Assembly (NCBI RefSeq): GCF_009192765.1 | Contig: NZ_VOHQ01000001.1 | Location: 620,001-684,000, forward strand | Direction of reading: 5' to 3' | Origin: Agriterribacter humi | GTDB taxonomy: Bacteria > Bacteroidota > Bacteroidia > Chitinophagales > Chitinophagaceae | DNA length: 64,000 nt | Shown: piece after piece, positions 33,889 through 43,075 of the stretch | Layout of the letters: each line of letters begins with the position of its first letter | How positions within the stretch are numbered: position 1 is the first letter of the stretch | The notes under the pieces: model-generated | Databases searched by the model: none | The model's input: the letters and a program-made list of their open reading frames with translations, nothing else | Told to the model about the DNA's origin: nothing | Program-made: the position numbers and the translations under genes

Positions 33889-36012
33889 ATGACTTCAATA
33901 TATCAATCACCATTTTTAATTGCCCTTGGGTGGACAATAGCTGCCAGCATATGGCAATCGGCCCTGTTGTGGCTGTTTTACCAGGTAATATGCAGTGTGC
34001 ATCGTAATATATTTCCTGCCCGCAAACATTTTATAGCTTCACTATTGCTATTGGGGTCATTCGGATGGTTTAGTATAACGCTGGCAAACAAATACAGTGA
34101 AGCAATAAAGTTAAACGACTATTTATCCGGGTTGGCAGCAAATACAAATATTGCAACATCTTATTCCACAGATATCCTGTTTTCTTACAACGGTTTAAGA
34201 GACTTTGCCAATCAATACCTTCCTTATATTTCAGCAGCTTATCTTATTGTATTGTTGCTGCTCTCGGTAAAATTAATAAACGCCTATTTGTATTCTAAGC
34301 AACTAAAAACAAAAGGTTTACTCCAAATAGACGAACATTGGATTGACCTGGTAAACAAATATGCCCGGAGGATCGGTATTGTCAAAAAAGTACAGATCCA
34401 CCTTAGCCAGTATATCAGTGTTCCTGCCACTTTAAACTTTTTTAAACCTGTTATTCTACTTCCATTAGCAGCGTTTAATCATCTTAGCCCGCAACAGGTA
34501 GAATCCATCATCTTACACGAACTGGCGCATATTAAACGGAATGATTATCTCATTAATATTATTGCATCCGTAATTGAAACCATTCTTTTCTTTAATCCAT
34601 TTGTTCATCTTTTGGGTAAATCATTAAAAAAAGAAAGGGAACATTGTTGTGATGATTTTGTGCTGCAGCACCGTTTCGATCCGCATAGCTATGCCTCTGC
34701 ACTGCTGTCGCTGGAGCAATTGAGAGTTGGAATACAACCCCTGGCAATAGCCGCTACGGGAAAAAACAGCCATCAGTTGCTGGGGCGAATAAAAAGGATA
34801 ATGAACGTAGGCACTACCAATTTTAACTATGGGCAAAAATTATTAGCGCTTGTTTTGATGGCTTTTATAATGATATCCGTGGCGTGGCTTTCTCCTTCTT
34901 CACGAAACAATTTAACAAGCCGGGCTGAAGATGCTTCTAATGATGAAGCCGAACTAAAGGATCAGTACCCTGGCGCCTCTACGGGCATACGTGAAAATAA
35001 AACAGTCCATGTGCAAGAACGCGTAAAAGACATGCCTGGCGTAAATAGTAATAAAAATAAAAAACCTACCCATTCAGCCGCCCAAAGTAAAAATGATATT
35101 CCTGTTTTGGCAGATGGTAAAATGCTATTGCCACCCACCCCACCCCCGCCTCCTCCTGTAAGAGAAGACGGATTTGGCGTAACCGTGTCACCTTTTCCTT
35201 CTTTGAACCAGGATCTGTCGCCAAACCTATTTGATAATCCTTCATTATATGTTCCACATGATTTTACAGACAATGATACCAAATGGAATACCCCGGAATG
35301 GCTGAATGTTTATTCGGACCTAAAGGAGCAATTGAACAGCAAAATATCATTAAACGATCTTACACCATTTATGGATGCTTCTAAAATAAAAATCCTTCAA
35401 AACCAATTGCTGAACCAGGAACAATTACAGGCTTTATTGAAACATTTTAACGATGTACAGCTTCAGTATAAAAACGGCATTGAAAATATACAGGCCAAAC
35501 GCAGAGCTGTTGAAAAAAAAACCAACAACAGATCCAATAAAGGTCGCGCTATAGAAAAACGCGCTGAATTTTTATTTTTTAAACAGCTAAAAGCAATACT
35601 GCCGGATACAAAAAAGATGTTTACTGAAGAAAAATTAAAATTAGACAGCATACGGAAAGCATCTGCTGAACTGGCTGAAAAGCAAAAACAAATATGGTTA
35701 GAACAGACAAAAGAAGAAGCCGATGCAGATGAAAAAAATAGTACGGCCTCATATGAATTTATTGTACGTGTTGATAACCGTGTCAATTTCCATCCTGCCA
35801 TACCGGGCGACCTACAGAAAACTATTGAGGTAGTAACAAATGCAGAAAAAGAATTAGCTGAAAATCCAACAGGAAGAAACCGCAGCCATCCCCGAAATCG
35901 TGCATTCACATTCACCATTGCGCCACCTGATAATAGCAAGTCCAACAAACAAAAACCTGTTCACCGCTCCATTAATACCAGGAAAAATCAAAAACAGGTT
36001 ATTTCATTATAA
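33889..36012 (+). CDS. BlaR1-like M56 metallopeptidase signal transducer
   Basis: The 707-residue membrane protein has membrane segments near 10-36, 48-66 and 113-132, the zinc motif HELAH at 210-214 and EREHCCDD near 249-256, then a further segment at about 317-335. The C-terminal half (336-707) is not a penicillin-binding sensor domain. It is low-complexity: a proline run (PPTPPPPPPV) near 420, then Lys/Glu-rich helices likely to form coiled coil. It should cleave BlaI or a similar target upon an unknown signal. Partner of the repressor just upstream. Confidence 0.88.
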   Translation: MTSIYQSPFLIALGWTIAASIWQSALLWLFYQVICSVHRNIFPARKHFIASLLLLGSFGWFSITLANKYSEAIKLNDYLSGLAANTNIATSYSTDILFSYNGLRDFANQYLPYISAAYLIVLLLLSVKLINAYLYSKQLKTKGLLQIDEHWIDLVNKYARRIGIVKKVQIHLSQYISVPATLNFFKPVILLPLAAFNHLSPQQVESIILHELAHIKRNDYLINIIASVIETILFFNPFVHLLGKSLKKEREHCCDDFVLQHRFDPHSYASALLSLEQLRVGIQPLAIAATGKNSHQLLGRIKRIMNVGTTNFNYGQKLLALVLMAFIMISVAWLSPSSRNNLTSRAEDASNDEAELKDQYPGASTGIRENKTVHVQERVKDMPGVNSNKNKKPTHSAAQSKNDIPVLADGKMLLPPTPPPPPPVREDGFGVTVSPFPSLNQDLSPNLFDNPSLYVPHDFTDNDTKWNTPEWLNVYSDLKEQLNSKISLNDLTPFMDASKIKILQNQLLNQEQLQALLKHFNDVQLQYKNGIENIQAKRRAVEKKTNNRSNKGRAIEKRAEFLFFKQLKAILPDTKKMFTEEKLKLDSIRKASAELAEKQKQIWLEQTKEEADADEKNSTASYEFIVRVDNRVNFHPAIPGDLQKTIEVVTNAEKELAENPTGRNRSHPRNRAFTFTIAPPDNSKSNKQKPVHRSINTRKNQKQVISL

Positions 36013-36020
36013 AAACCGCT

Positions 36021-36074
36021 GTGCGAAGTCTGGAGACTTCGCACTTACTATGTTCTTTGGAGACTATGTCTCCA
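36021..36074. repeat. pair of perfect hairpins between convergent genes
   Basis: GTGCGAAGTC-TGGA-GACTTCGCAC (36021-36044) is a 10-bp stem with a tetraloop. TGGAGAC-TAT-GTCTCCA (36058-36074) follows 13 bases on. Both contain GGAGAC. On the minus strand the first stem is followed by a TTTTT run, so it can end the symporter operon. The paired layout also resembles REP/REPIN elements. Confidence 0.7.
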
Positions 36075-36108
36075 CAGTATAAAAAAATATCAATAAATAT
36101 TCAATGCC

Positions 36109-37713
36109 TTACCAGAATCGCCAATAAATATAACACCAGGCTATTGCATACAGTATCAGCCATAGTTTAATACTTTGCCACCAGGGCCTTTTTTGGGCTC
36201 CTTCTTCCAAAGTACTGACCCAGGATATCCGCCATAAAAAAGGCTTTACCTGTTCGTTAGTGGGTGGCGTAGTTCTTAATGAAACTATCATAATCAGCAG
36301 CATAGTTAGTGCTTGTGCGATAGCGCCAACATATAACCAATGGAGCTGTATATCCGCAGCCATTAAGCCCAGCGCAAGTATGATCTGAATAAAGACACCT
36401 CCAATTAAACCCGCAACAGCTCCGGCATAACTGGTACGCCTCCAAAAGATACCCATTAGCAATACAGAGATAAACGGAGTAGCCATATAGGTAACACCTG
36501 TTTGAAAATATTTGAACAATCCGATACTGCCCACCAAAGGAGCAACCAAAGAAGATACCAATAAAGCAGCGCCTCCTGAAACCTGCCCGGTAATGATCAG
36601 TTCCCTGTCTTTGGCATTTTTCCGGATAAATTTTTTGTATACATCTAATGAAAAAATAGTGGCAATGGAATTGGAAAGCGCACTTACGGTGGACATTACC
36701 GCTGCAAAAAAACCAGCCAGTATAACACCTTTCAATCCCGACGGGGCAAAAAGTTCCAGCGCTACGGGAAACGCACGATCCTGACTATCCGGCAATAAGG
36801 AAGGCCCCTGTTGCATAACATCTAACCAGTGATATACGATCAAACCCAGCAGGCAGGTTACTAATGGACGGATAATATTAATGAATCCGGAAAAAATAAG
36901 CCCCATCATTCCATCCCAGGTACTGCGGGCCGAAAGAATGCGCTGGATCATTACCTGGTTAGAAGACTGGTAAAATAAAAAAACGCCAAATGATGCCAGG
37001 ATCAGTCCGGCAAATGGCGCTTCGGCATCGGAAGGAGGCTGATAAAGATGAAACCGTTCTGGCGCCGCGGCAACCATTGCATCCCAGCCGCCCGGAATTT
37101 TGTCAAGCGCAACAAAATAAAAAATCACACCCCCTCCTATCAGCATCACGCACTGAATGGCATCCGTCCACATTACAGAACTCAACCCGCCTAACAATGT
37201 ATAACTCGCGGTTACCAGCACAATACCTGCCATTACATACCCCTGGTTCCACCCGGTTAGCTCACTAAGGGTAATGCTGCCGCCATAAATAACAGGGGGG
37301 AGAAAAACAAAAACATAACCGATCAGTATTACAAAACTATAAATAGCGCCGCAAGCGGGCCCAAAACGCCGGTTTAACAAATCGGGAACCGTCATTATTT
37401 TATTCCGCAAATACAGGGGGATAAAAAAGATCATCATCAATAAATAAGTAGGCAACGCCCACCATTCCCAGTTTGCAATTGCCAGTCCTCCTTTGTAGGT
37501 AGCTCCAATTGTGCCCACAATCTGTTCACTCGATACAGATGTGGATACAAATGCAGCCCCAATGAGATACCAAGGCATATTTCCGGATGCAAGGAAGTAT
37601 CCTTCGGTAGTTCGTTTCACCTTCCTGGCTGCCATTAACCCAATAATAACCACCAGCAATGTTTCTCCACCAATGATCAGTATATCCAGCAACGAAAGAT
37701 GAAAATTTTCCAT
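36109..37713 (-). CDS. sodium/solute symporter (SSS family, SGLT type)
   Basis: The 534-residue protein has about 14 hydrophobic segments and the SSS features GYFLASGNMPWYLIGAAF near the N-terminus, the helix LLGGLSSVMWTDAIQCVML, and SALSNSIATIFSLDVYKKF. The wording is closest to sugar-type (SGLT) symporters. It is the last gene of the long catabolic operon and probably brings the mono- or oligosaccharide, or sugar acid, released in the periplasm into the cytoplasm with Na+. It ends before a hairpin pair. Confidence 0.9.
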   Translation of the reverse strand: MENFHLSLLDILIIGGETLLVVIIGLMAARKVKRTTEGYFLASGNMPWYLIGAAFVSTSVSSEQIVGTIGATYKGGLAIANWEWWALPTYLLMMIFFIPLYLRNKIMTVPDLLNRRFGPACGAIYSFVILIGYVFVFLPPVIYGGSITLSELTGWNQGYVMAGIVLVTASYTLLGGLSSVMWTDAIQCVMLIGGGVIFYFVALDKIPGGWDAMVAAAPERFHLYQPPSDAEAPFAGLILASFGVFLFYQSSNQVMIQRILSARSTWDGMMGLIFSGFINIIRPLVTCLLGLIVYHWLDVMQQGPSLLPDSQDRAFPVALELFAPSGLKGVILAGFFAAVMSTVSALSNSIATIFSLDVYKKFIRKNAKDRELIITGQVSGGAALLVSSLVAPLVGSIGLFKYFQTGVTYMATPFISVLLMGIFWRRTSYAGAVAGLIGGVFIQIILALGLMAADIQLHWLYVGAIAQALTMLLIMIVSLRTTPPTNEQVKPFLWRISWVSTLEEGAQKRPWWQSIKLWLILYAIAWCYIYWRFW

Positions 37714-37731
37714 AAGAATACGGATAAGCTA

Positions 37732-38538
37732 TTAAGTGTTATAAAGCTCCTTTTTTGTGAACGCCTGCAATCGCCAGCGTTGCAGATGATAGGCAGATTC
37801 ACCTGGTACAACAAATATTCTTTCGCTCAATGTTTCCAACTCCATAAAATCAGTGCAAACAAATACTTCTGTATTGCACCCGTAATCAACACATGCTTCA
37901 GGAATGGATAAACCGGGGCTGTCAATGATCAATGTTCCCTGTTGCTGAACAGCAGTAAGCAAGGGGTGTTCGCTATGCCATCCGGCTTTCCCCCTGAAAT
38001 CTCCGGACTTTAACGTCATTCGGTTGTTTACCTGTTGCCATTGGGCCGGATCGGTTCCGGGCCAGAAATGAATATCTTCGGCAGTACAGGAAGCAAGCAA
38101 CTGAGCTGAACGCGGAACACAGGTAATGGCCCACAACGCTCCCGACCATTCTTCTTTTCCATTATTTTCAAGTATATGCTGTATCTCAAATCCTTCTTCC
38201 CCCACCCCGCTACCGATTACGATAGAAAGCCTTGTGCCGTCTGGTTTTTGTTTAGCTGAGACCTGCAATTTTGAGTCAATAATTTTAACATCACAGGGTT
38301 CATTATCCGGGTAATAGCTATCAGCACTTTCGGGTGCAACCGTAAACCGGTGACCACCGTAAATGCGCCATTCGTCAACCCGAAAATTAGTAAAGTCTTC
38401 GTACAAAAGATTGCGATTACCCCCATGGCTAACCGAAAGTATGCGCGGGCCGGCGGATGTGCCTGCTATTAATTCGTATTGATTAACGCTGCATTTTACC
38501 GCATCCCAGTCATTCCATTTGACGAAAGTAAAATTCAT
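37732..38538 (-). CDS. DUF4380 protein, mutarotase-like
   Basis: The 268-residue protein has no signal peptide. Its DUF4380 marks are SAGPRILSVS at 28-37 and DEWRIYGGHRFTVAPE at 55-70, with WAIT in the centre; the fold is expected to be the galactose-mutarotase-like beta sandwich. H63 and E70 are candidate catalytic or binding residues. Its ATG overlaps the PIG-L stop by 4 bases, so the two are translationally coupled. A homologous domain sits fused to a GH30-like enzyme at 55-57 kb. Reaction unknown; epimerisation or binding of a sugar intermediate is inference. Confidence 0.82.
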   Translation of the reverse strand: MNFTFVKWNDWDAVKCSVNQYELIAGTSAGPRILSVSHGGNRNLLYEDFTNFRVDEWRIYGGHRFTVAPESADSYYPDNEPCDVKIIDSKLQVSAKQKPDGTRLSIVIGSGVGEEGFEIQHILENNGKEEWSGALWAITCVPRSAQLLASCTAEDIHFWPGTDPAQWQQVNNRMTLKSGDFRGKAGWHSEHPLLTAVQQQGTLIIDSPGLSIPEACVDYGCNTEVFVCTDFMELETLSERIFVVPGESAYHLQRWRLQAFTKKELYNT

Positions 38539-39242
38539 GGTAAAATACGGCTTGTCAATCCCCGCTGAAACGCATCCATACGCGTAAAACCTTCTGCATA
38601 CCGGCAGCCGGCAGCCAATCCTCTAAATCGTGCCTGCACTTCAATCATATCAAACAAATTTGTATTTGCCAATTGTTGCATGGCTTCAAACTGGCTCTTG
38701 TGACAAGCCAGCATTTTCTTTTTTGTTTCAAATACTTTCGTAATGTCAACGTATTCGGTTGGCAGAAACCCTATTCCCCCAAGATTATCCATAAAGTATA
38801 ATTGCGACTGGCCGAAGCGGCAGGCAGGCAGGGATTGATCGGGAATATGCGGCAACCCCTTTTGAAAATACGCATCGAACACCAATTGCCCCACATACCG
38901 GTGATCCGGATGATAATCGTTGGGCGAATGGGTAAAAATAACATCCGGATCCGCCTCCCTTAATATATCAATCATAATGCGCCTTTGTTCCCGGTCGGGA
39001 AAAACATGCTCATCCATCACTCCGCCCCAAATTACCTTTGCACCAATAACAGCCGCTGCCGCACGGGTTTCCGCTTCCCTTATCTTTCCCAGTTCGGCAG
39101 GTGCTATTACCGCGTCACCCATACTGCCATCCGTAAATACAGCTATAGTAACATGATGTTCTTCTTTAGCATAACGGATAAGCGTACCCGCGCAAAGGAT
39201 CTCCGTATCATCGGGGTGGGCAACTACACAAAGAATATTCAT
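38535..39242 (-). CDS. PIG-L-family deacetylase
   Basis: The 235-residue cytosolic protein has the zinc motif VVAHPDDTE at 6-14 (H9, D12), followed by the second ligand group THSPNDYHPDHR. Relatives remove N-acetyl groups from GlcNAc conjugates such as GlcNAc-PI, GlcNAc-Ins and bacillithiol precursors. Here it lies in a carbohydrate operon, pointing to an acetylated amino sugar or acetylated sugar as substrate, which is inference. It overlaps the next gene (DUF4380) by 4 bases. Confidence 0.9.
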   Translation of the reverse strand: MNILCVVAHPDDTEILCAGTLIRYAKEEHHVTIAVFTDGSMGDAVIAPAELGKIREAETRAAAAVIGAKVIWGGVMDEHVFPDREQRRIMIDILREADPDVIFTHSPNDYHPDHRYVGQLVFDAYFQKGLPHIPDQSLPACRFGQSQLYFMDNLGGIGFLPTEYVDITKVFETKKKMLACHKSQFEAMQQLANTNLFDMIEVQARFRGLAAGCRYAEGFTRMDAFQRGLTSRILP

Positions 39243-39255
39243 ATATGATTATTGA

Positions 39256-39936
39256 TTAGAGCACACCATAACGGTCGTATACCGCTCTCAGTGAATCGCC
39301 GTTAAGCAAATCTATTCTTGACTGATCTTCCTTAAATACTTTTTCATACGCCATATCAAGTACTTTATCTTCTATTTCACGGGGAACCACCACCACTCCA
39401 TCAAAGTCGGAAAAAACAAGTTCGCCGGGATTTACCACTACATCGCCGCAACGTACAGGCACATCATACGCCATTACACGTCCTCTTCCCAGGCTGTCTA
39501 ACGGGCGAATGCCGACATAGAAAACGGGGAATTTCATTTCAATAATTTTTTTGCAATCGCGGATCATACTGTCGCATATACAACCCACCGCTCCATTGCG
39601 TTTGGCAATAGTGCTCATCAATTCACCCCATGGTGCATTGGTGCCCGCAAAGTCTGTAGAGTGCACCACCACATCTCCATTTTTCAGCGAATCTACTGCT
39701 TCGATCTCCAAACTGTACGGATCGTCTTCAATATAATCTGTTTCCATCCAGCGATAGGTTCTTGCCCGGCCAACCATCGTACTGTTTTCTGCATCAAGCG
39801 GTCTTAAACGCTGGTGCATTGCCTGGTTCCTGTATCCCAGGATATCCAGTACATCGCAAACAATAGCTACATAGAGGTTTTCTTTTATCCATTTAAATTT
39901 CTCTTCGTCGGTGTAAAGTCTGGTTTTTGTTTCCAT
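39256..39936 (-). CDS. RraA-family aldolase-like protein (copy 1)
   Basis: The 226-residue protein has the RraA fold marks: VCDVLDILGYRNQAMHQRL near residue 27, GELMSTIAKR at 104-113 and CDSMIRDC at 121-128 with the conserved R126-D127 pair that in class II pyruvate aldolases binds substrate and metal. In this family the RraA label (RNase E inhibitor) is usually wrong; HMG/CHA aldolases split 4-hydroxy-2-oxo acids into pyruvate plus a carbonyl product. Downstream of an enolase-superfamily dehydratase it is well placed to cleave a 2-keto-3-deoxy sugar acid. A shorter paralogue is at 60231-60869. Confidence 0.85.
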   Translation of the reverse strand: METKTRLYTDEEKFKWIKENLYVAIVCDVLDILGYRNQAMHQRLRPLDAENSTMVGRARTYRWMETDYIEDDPYSLEIEAVDSLKNGDVVVHSTDFAGTNAPWGELMSTIAKRNGAVGCICDSMIRDCKKIIEMKFPVFYVGIRPLDSLGRGRVMAYDVPVRCGDVVVNPGELVFSDFDGVVVVPREIEDKVLDMAYEKVFKEDQSRIDLLNGDSLRAVYDRYGVL

Positions 39937-40012
39937 GTTAAAATATATTTGATGAGCTGTTTCAGCGTTTAATAAAATACCGCAATGTTTTTAAGCACCC
40001 CGGTTTAATTGA

Positions 40013-41164
40013 TTAAAGGTTTATACAAAAATGTTTTAGCGCTTCTTCATTTATTTCAATGCCCAAACCCGCACCCTGCGGAACAGGAATATATCCTTCC
40101 GCATCCATTTGAACAGGATTTTGAATAACTTCCCGGAGCATAGGATTATCACTTACATTGTATTCCAGAAATAAAGACCTGGGCAGAACAGCATTCAGAT
40201 GAAGGCTCGCCGCTGTTAACAGATCTGTAAGCCAGGCATGCGGACAAACATCCACATCTGCATGTTCCGCCTCCCACATAATTTTTCTTGCCTGGGTAAA
40301 TCCTCCACAACGGGAAAGATCGGGCTGCACAACGTCAATTCCTCCACGATGGATCAGTTCCCTGAACCCCCACGCAGTAGCTTCCTGCTCCCCCGCCGCC
40401 AGTCGTATTTTAACACCGGCAGCTTTTACCTTTCCATATCCATCGTATGATTCAGGGTGCAGGAAATCCTCGAGCCAGAAAATATTATAGGGTTCCAGCG
40501 CACGGCAAAGCTCAATAGCATCGTAAGCGCTCCGGTTCACCATCCACCCGGGATCTATCATCAATTCAATGTCCGGCCCCAGCGCTTCTCTTGCCGCTGC
40601 CACTAATTTAATATCCTGTTTTGCATTTTGTCCAAATACACCCCATCCGAATTTAACTGCTGTAAAACCGCGCTGCATATAAAATTCACAGGCCGCTTTC
40701 ATCGCATCAGCAGTTGGCCGAAAGAGCGTGGAAGCGTACGCACGAACTTTATCTCTTCTTGCACCACCCAATATTTTATAAACAGGGCGGTTAATGGCTT
40801 TGCCTATAATATCATGGCAGGCAATATCAAAGCCGGATAATACCTGCATAGCTACTCCCCTTCTTCCAAAATAAATAGTACCCCTGTAAATTTTGTCCCA
40901 CAGCCGCTCCACATCAAAAGGATCTTCACCAATAACCAGGGCACGCAATCCTTCAAATACGCCGGAGCCACTTTCGGGCGCATTAACCACAGCCTCTCCA
41001 ACATGCGGCGAGGTTTCGACATCTGACCAGCCCGTGATGCCTTCGTCTGTGCTCACCTTTAGCAACAAACAATGCTTTACACCCCTTGCCTCATCGCTTC
41101 CAGCCGGGTTAGTGATTTCGAATGGCGACTGAAGGATAAATGCTTCTACATTGGTAATCTTCAT
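40013..41164 (-). CDS. enolase-superfamily acid-sugar dehydratase, mandelate racemase group (copy 1)
   Basis: The 383-residue protein has an N-terminal capping domain and the barrel with K171 (VKFGW), metal ligands D204 (MIDPG), E232 (WLED) and E259 (AGEQE), and the Asp-His dyad D282/H309 (QPDLSRCGG, CPHAW). This set is that of the mandelate racemase subgroup, mostly acid-sugar dehydratases turning aldonates into 2-keto-3-deoxy acids. The substrate (fuconate, xylonate, galactonate and so on) cannot be read from sequence. Next to RraA, ADH and lactonase-like genes. Confidence 0.88.
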   Translation of the reverse strand: MKITNVEAFILQSPFEITNPAGSDEARGVKHCLLLKVSTDEGITGWSDVETSPHVGEAVVNAPESGSGVFEGLRALVIGEDPFDVERLWDKIYRGTIYFGRRGVAMQVLSGFDIACHDIIGKAINRPVYKILGGARRDKVRAYASTLFRPTADAMKAACEFYMQRGFTAVKFGWGVFGQNAKQDIKLVAAAREALGPDIELMIDPGWMVNRSAYDAIELCRALEPYNIFWLEDFLHPESYDGYGKVKAAGVKIRLAAGEQEATAWGFRELIHRGGIDVVQPDLSRCGGFTQARKIMWEAEHADVDVCPHAWLTDLLTAASLHLNAVLPRSLFLEYNVSDNPMLREVIQNPVQMDAEGYIPVPQGAGLGIEINEEALKHFCINL

Positions 41165-41183
41165 ATGTACTTTTAAAACTTAA

Positions 41184-42179
41184 TTAATCAAACACCAGGG
41201 CAACTTTTAATGCCTTGTTATGTCCATTCCGGGCCAATTCAAAAGCCTCTTCCCAACGGTCAAAAGGAATTTGATGGGTAATGATATTTTCCAGCGCCAG
41301 TCTTTCTTCGGTCAGGCATTGCAGTGATTCATCTATTTTATTTTCATCATTGCATGCGCCAGCAACTTCCAATTCTGAAACATGAATATTAAAAAGATTC
41401 AGCGCAACAGGTTCCTGAACAGCACTGAAAATAACCAGCCGGCCGCGGGGCCGAAGCGCCTGCAAACAGGTATAAACTGCCTCAGCAGCACTCACGGCCA
41501 ATATGGCGATATCAACAGATTTTGCCTGAACGGCATCAACGATTTCCACTCCTGGTATCAACTTAAGCCTGAAAGGTTCACGGCCTGAAACCAGCACACG
41601 GGCTGCTTCCGCCCTCTGCGCCAGGCGTGCGATAATATTCCCAAAAGGTCCATCACCAGCCACCAGCACCGTTTTTCCTTTTATATCATTCGACCGGGAT
41701 ATGGCTTCCAGGCAAACGGCCACCGGCTCCAAAAGCGCACCCAAAGCAAAAGATATATTATCTGGTAGCGGACGCACCCGGTCTGCACGCTGAACAAAAT
41801 ATTCCGCGAAGCAGCCATCACGGTCAATACCCAGATGGCTCATATGCAAACAAAGATGCTCCAGTCCTCTCTCACATTCGGAACAAGCCCTGCAGGGTAC
41901 CACAGGATGAGCGGCCACACGTGTTCCCGGTGTATAATCCGTTACACCCGATCCGCAGGCAACTACAACGCCTGAACCCTCATGCCCCATCACACGGGGA
42001 TACTTTATTCCGAATGCATTGGTTTTTATATCATGTAAATCCGAAGTGCAAATGGTTGCAACTTCAGTTTTAATCAATACCTCGTCTTGCCCGGGAACAG
42101 GAATGGGAAGCTCAACCTTTACCAATTTGTTCAGGCCTTGTAATTGCAACGACTTCATGTATGAATGAGAATGCGCCAT
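41184..42179 (-). CDS. zinc-dependent medium-chain alcohol/polyol dehydrogenase
   Basis: The 331-residue protein has a catalytic zinc site (CTSDLHD, GHEGSG), a structural zinc site (PCRACSECERGLEHLC) and the NAD-binding segment VLVAGDGPFGN. It belongs with sorbitol, threonine and L-galactonate-type dehydrogenases. In this operon it may oxidise a sugar or a sugar acid. It begins within the amidohydrolase stop codon (1-base overlap), so the two are translationally coupled. Confidence 0.88.
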   Translation of the reverse strand: MAHSHSYMKSLQLQGLNKLVKVELPIPVPGQDEVLIKTEVATICTSDLHDIKTNAFGIKYPRVMGHEGSGVVVACGSGVTDYTPGTRVAAHPVVPCRACSECERGLEHLCLHMSHLGIDRDGCFAEYFVQRADRVRPLPDNISFALGALLEPVAVCLEAISRSNDIKGKTVLVAGDGPFGNIIARLAQRAEAARVLVSGREPFRLKLIPGVEIVDAVQAKSVDIAILAVSAAEAVYTCLQALRPRGRLVIFSAVQEPVALNLFNIHVSELEVAGACNDENKIDESLQCLTEERLALENIITHQIPFDRWEEAFELARNGHNKALKVALVFD

Positions 42180-43039
42180 TATTTTAATAAGGTTGGATTT
42201 GGAAGTCCAAGCAATTCCAGGGTATTGCGATGAATAATGCCTTCAATGGCCTCCGACGGCACGGCAGGCAAACCGCTTTGGGCGATAATATAATTAAGGT
42301 TCCTTATCCTTTCTAATGAATCACCCGTGGTGGTAAATGGAAAGTCGGAACCAAACAACACCTTGTGCTGCGCTCCATACTCCACCAGCAACCGCATGGA
42401 ATTATAAAATTGCCAGGGCCGGTAGTATAATGCCGATATATCTGCATATACATTCGCATGCCTGCGGATAACCGCAATGGTTTCACCTTCCCAGGGATGA
42501 CCAAGGTGCGCAAGCACCATTTTCAAATCAGGAAAATCAACCGCTACGGAATCAAAATGAACAGGACGTGAATAGTCGAGCCGTGTGCCGCTAATGAAGG
42601 AGGTGCCCGCATGAAAAAGGATGGGCAGACCATGTTTTACACAATACCGGTATATATCATAATACCTTGGATCCTGTGGATGCACATCCTGATAAAGTGG
42701 CGCCAGCTTAACGCCCACCGCCCCCAACTCCTGGTGGCATTTCTCCAACTCCTGCATATAATTTGCCTGCGCAGGATCAATAGAAGCAAAAAACAATAAT
42801 CTTTCTGGCGCACGGAGCACATGTGAAGACACCATTTCATTGGGAATATTCCAATCTGTTTGCGATGCCTGCAGCCCAAATACAATAGCAACATCCGCCG
42901 CCTCAGTCGTTTCAAGGTGTCTTTCTTCCACATTTCCCCATACTGCAGGATCCACAGCACAGCGCGCCAGATCGGCGTGGAGCTTTGGCCCAAAATGCAG
43001 CCCGGCATCAAAAACATGTGTATGGATATCTACGATCAT
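42179..43039 (-). CDS. amidohydrolase-superfamily lactonase-like hydrolase
   Basis: The 286-residue metal-dependent TIM-barrel protein of the amidohydrolase-2 group has H6-T-H8, ILFHAG, VLAHLG and FGSDFPF, the four ligand blocks in order. No signal peptide. Relatives include sugar lactonases (fuconolactonase type), 2-pyrone-4,6-dicarboxylate hydrolase and decarboxylases such as ACMSD. Together with the dehydrogenase and dehydratase of this operon, opening of a sugar lactone is the simplest reading. Overlaps the ADH gene by one base. Confidence 0.85.
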   Translation of the reverse strand: MIVDIHTHVFDAGLHFGPKLHADLARCAVDPAVWGNVEERHLETTEAADVAIVFGLQASQTDWNIPNEMVSSHVLRAPERLLFFASIDPAQANYMQELEKCHQELGAVGVKLAPLYQDVHPQDPRYYDIYRYCVKHGLPILFHAGTSFISGTRLDYSRPVHFDSVAVDFPDLKMVLAHLGHPWEGETIAVIRRHANVYADISALYYRPWQFYNSMRLLVEYGAQHKVLFGSDFPFTTTGDSLERIRNLNYIIAQSGLPAVPSEAIEGIIHRNTLELLGLPNPTLLK

Positions 43040-43075
43040 AAACTAATTCAATATAATCAATTTACAGAAAAGCTG

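Noticed and set aside
38806-38835. Insertion of a GCAGGCAGGCAGG palindromic repeat into the PIG-L gene
   Set aside because: The stretch is reminiscent of the GC palindromes elsewhere, but it translates in frame in a loop (SLPACRFG) and no perfect palindrome is present; not enough to claim an insertion.
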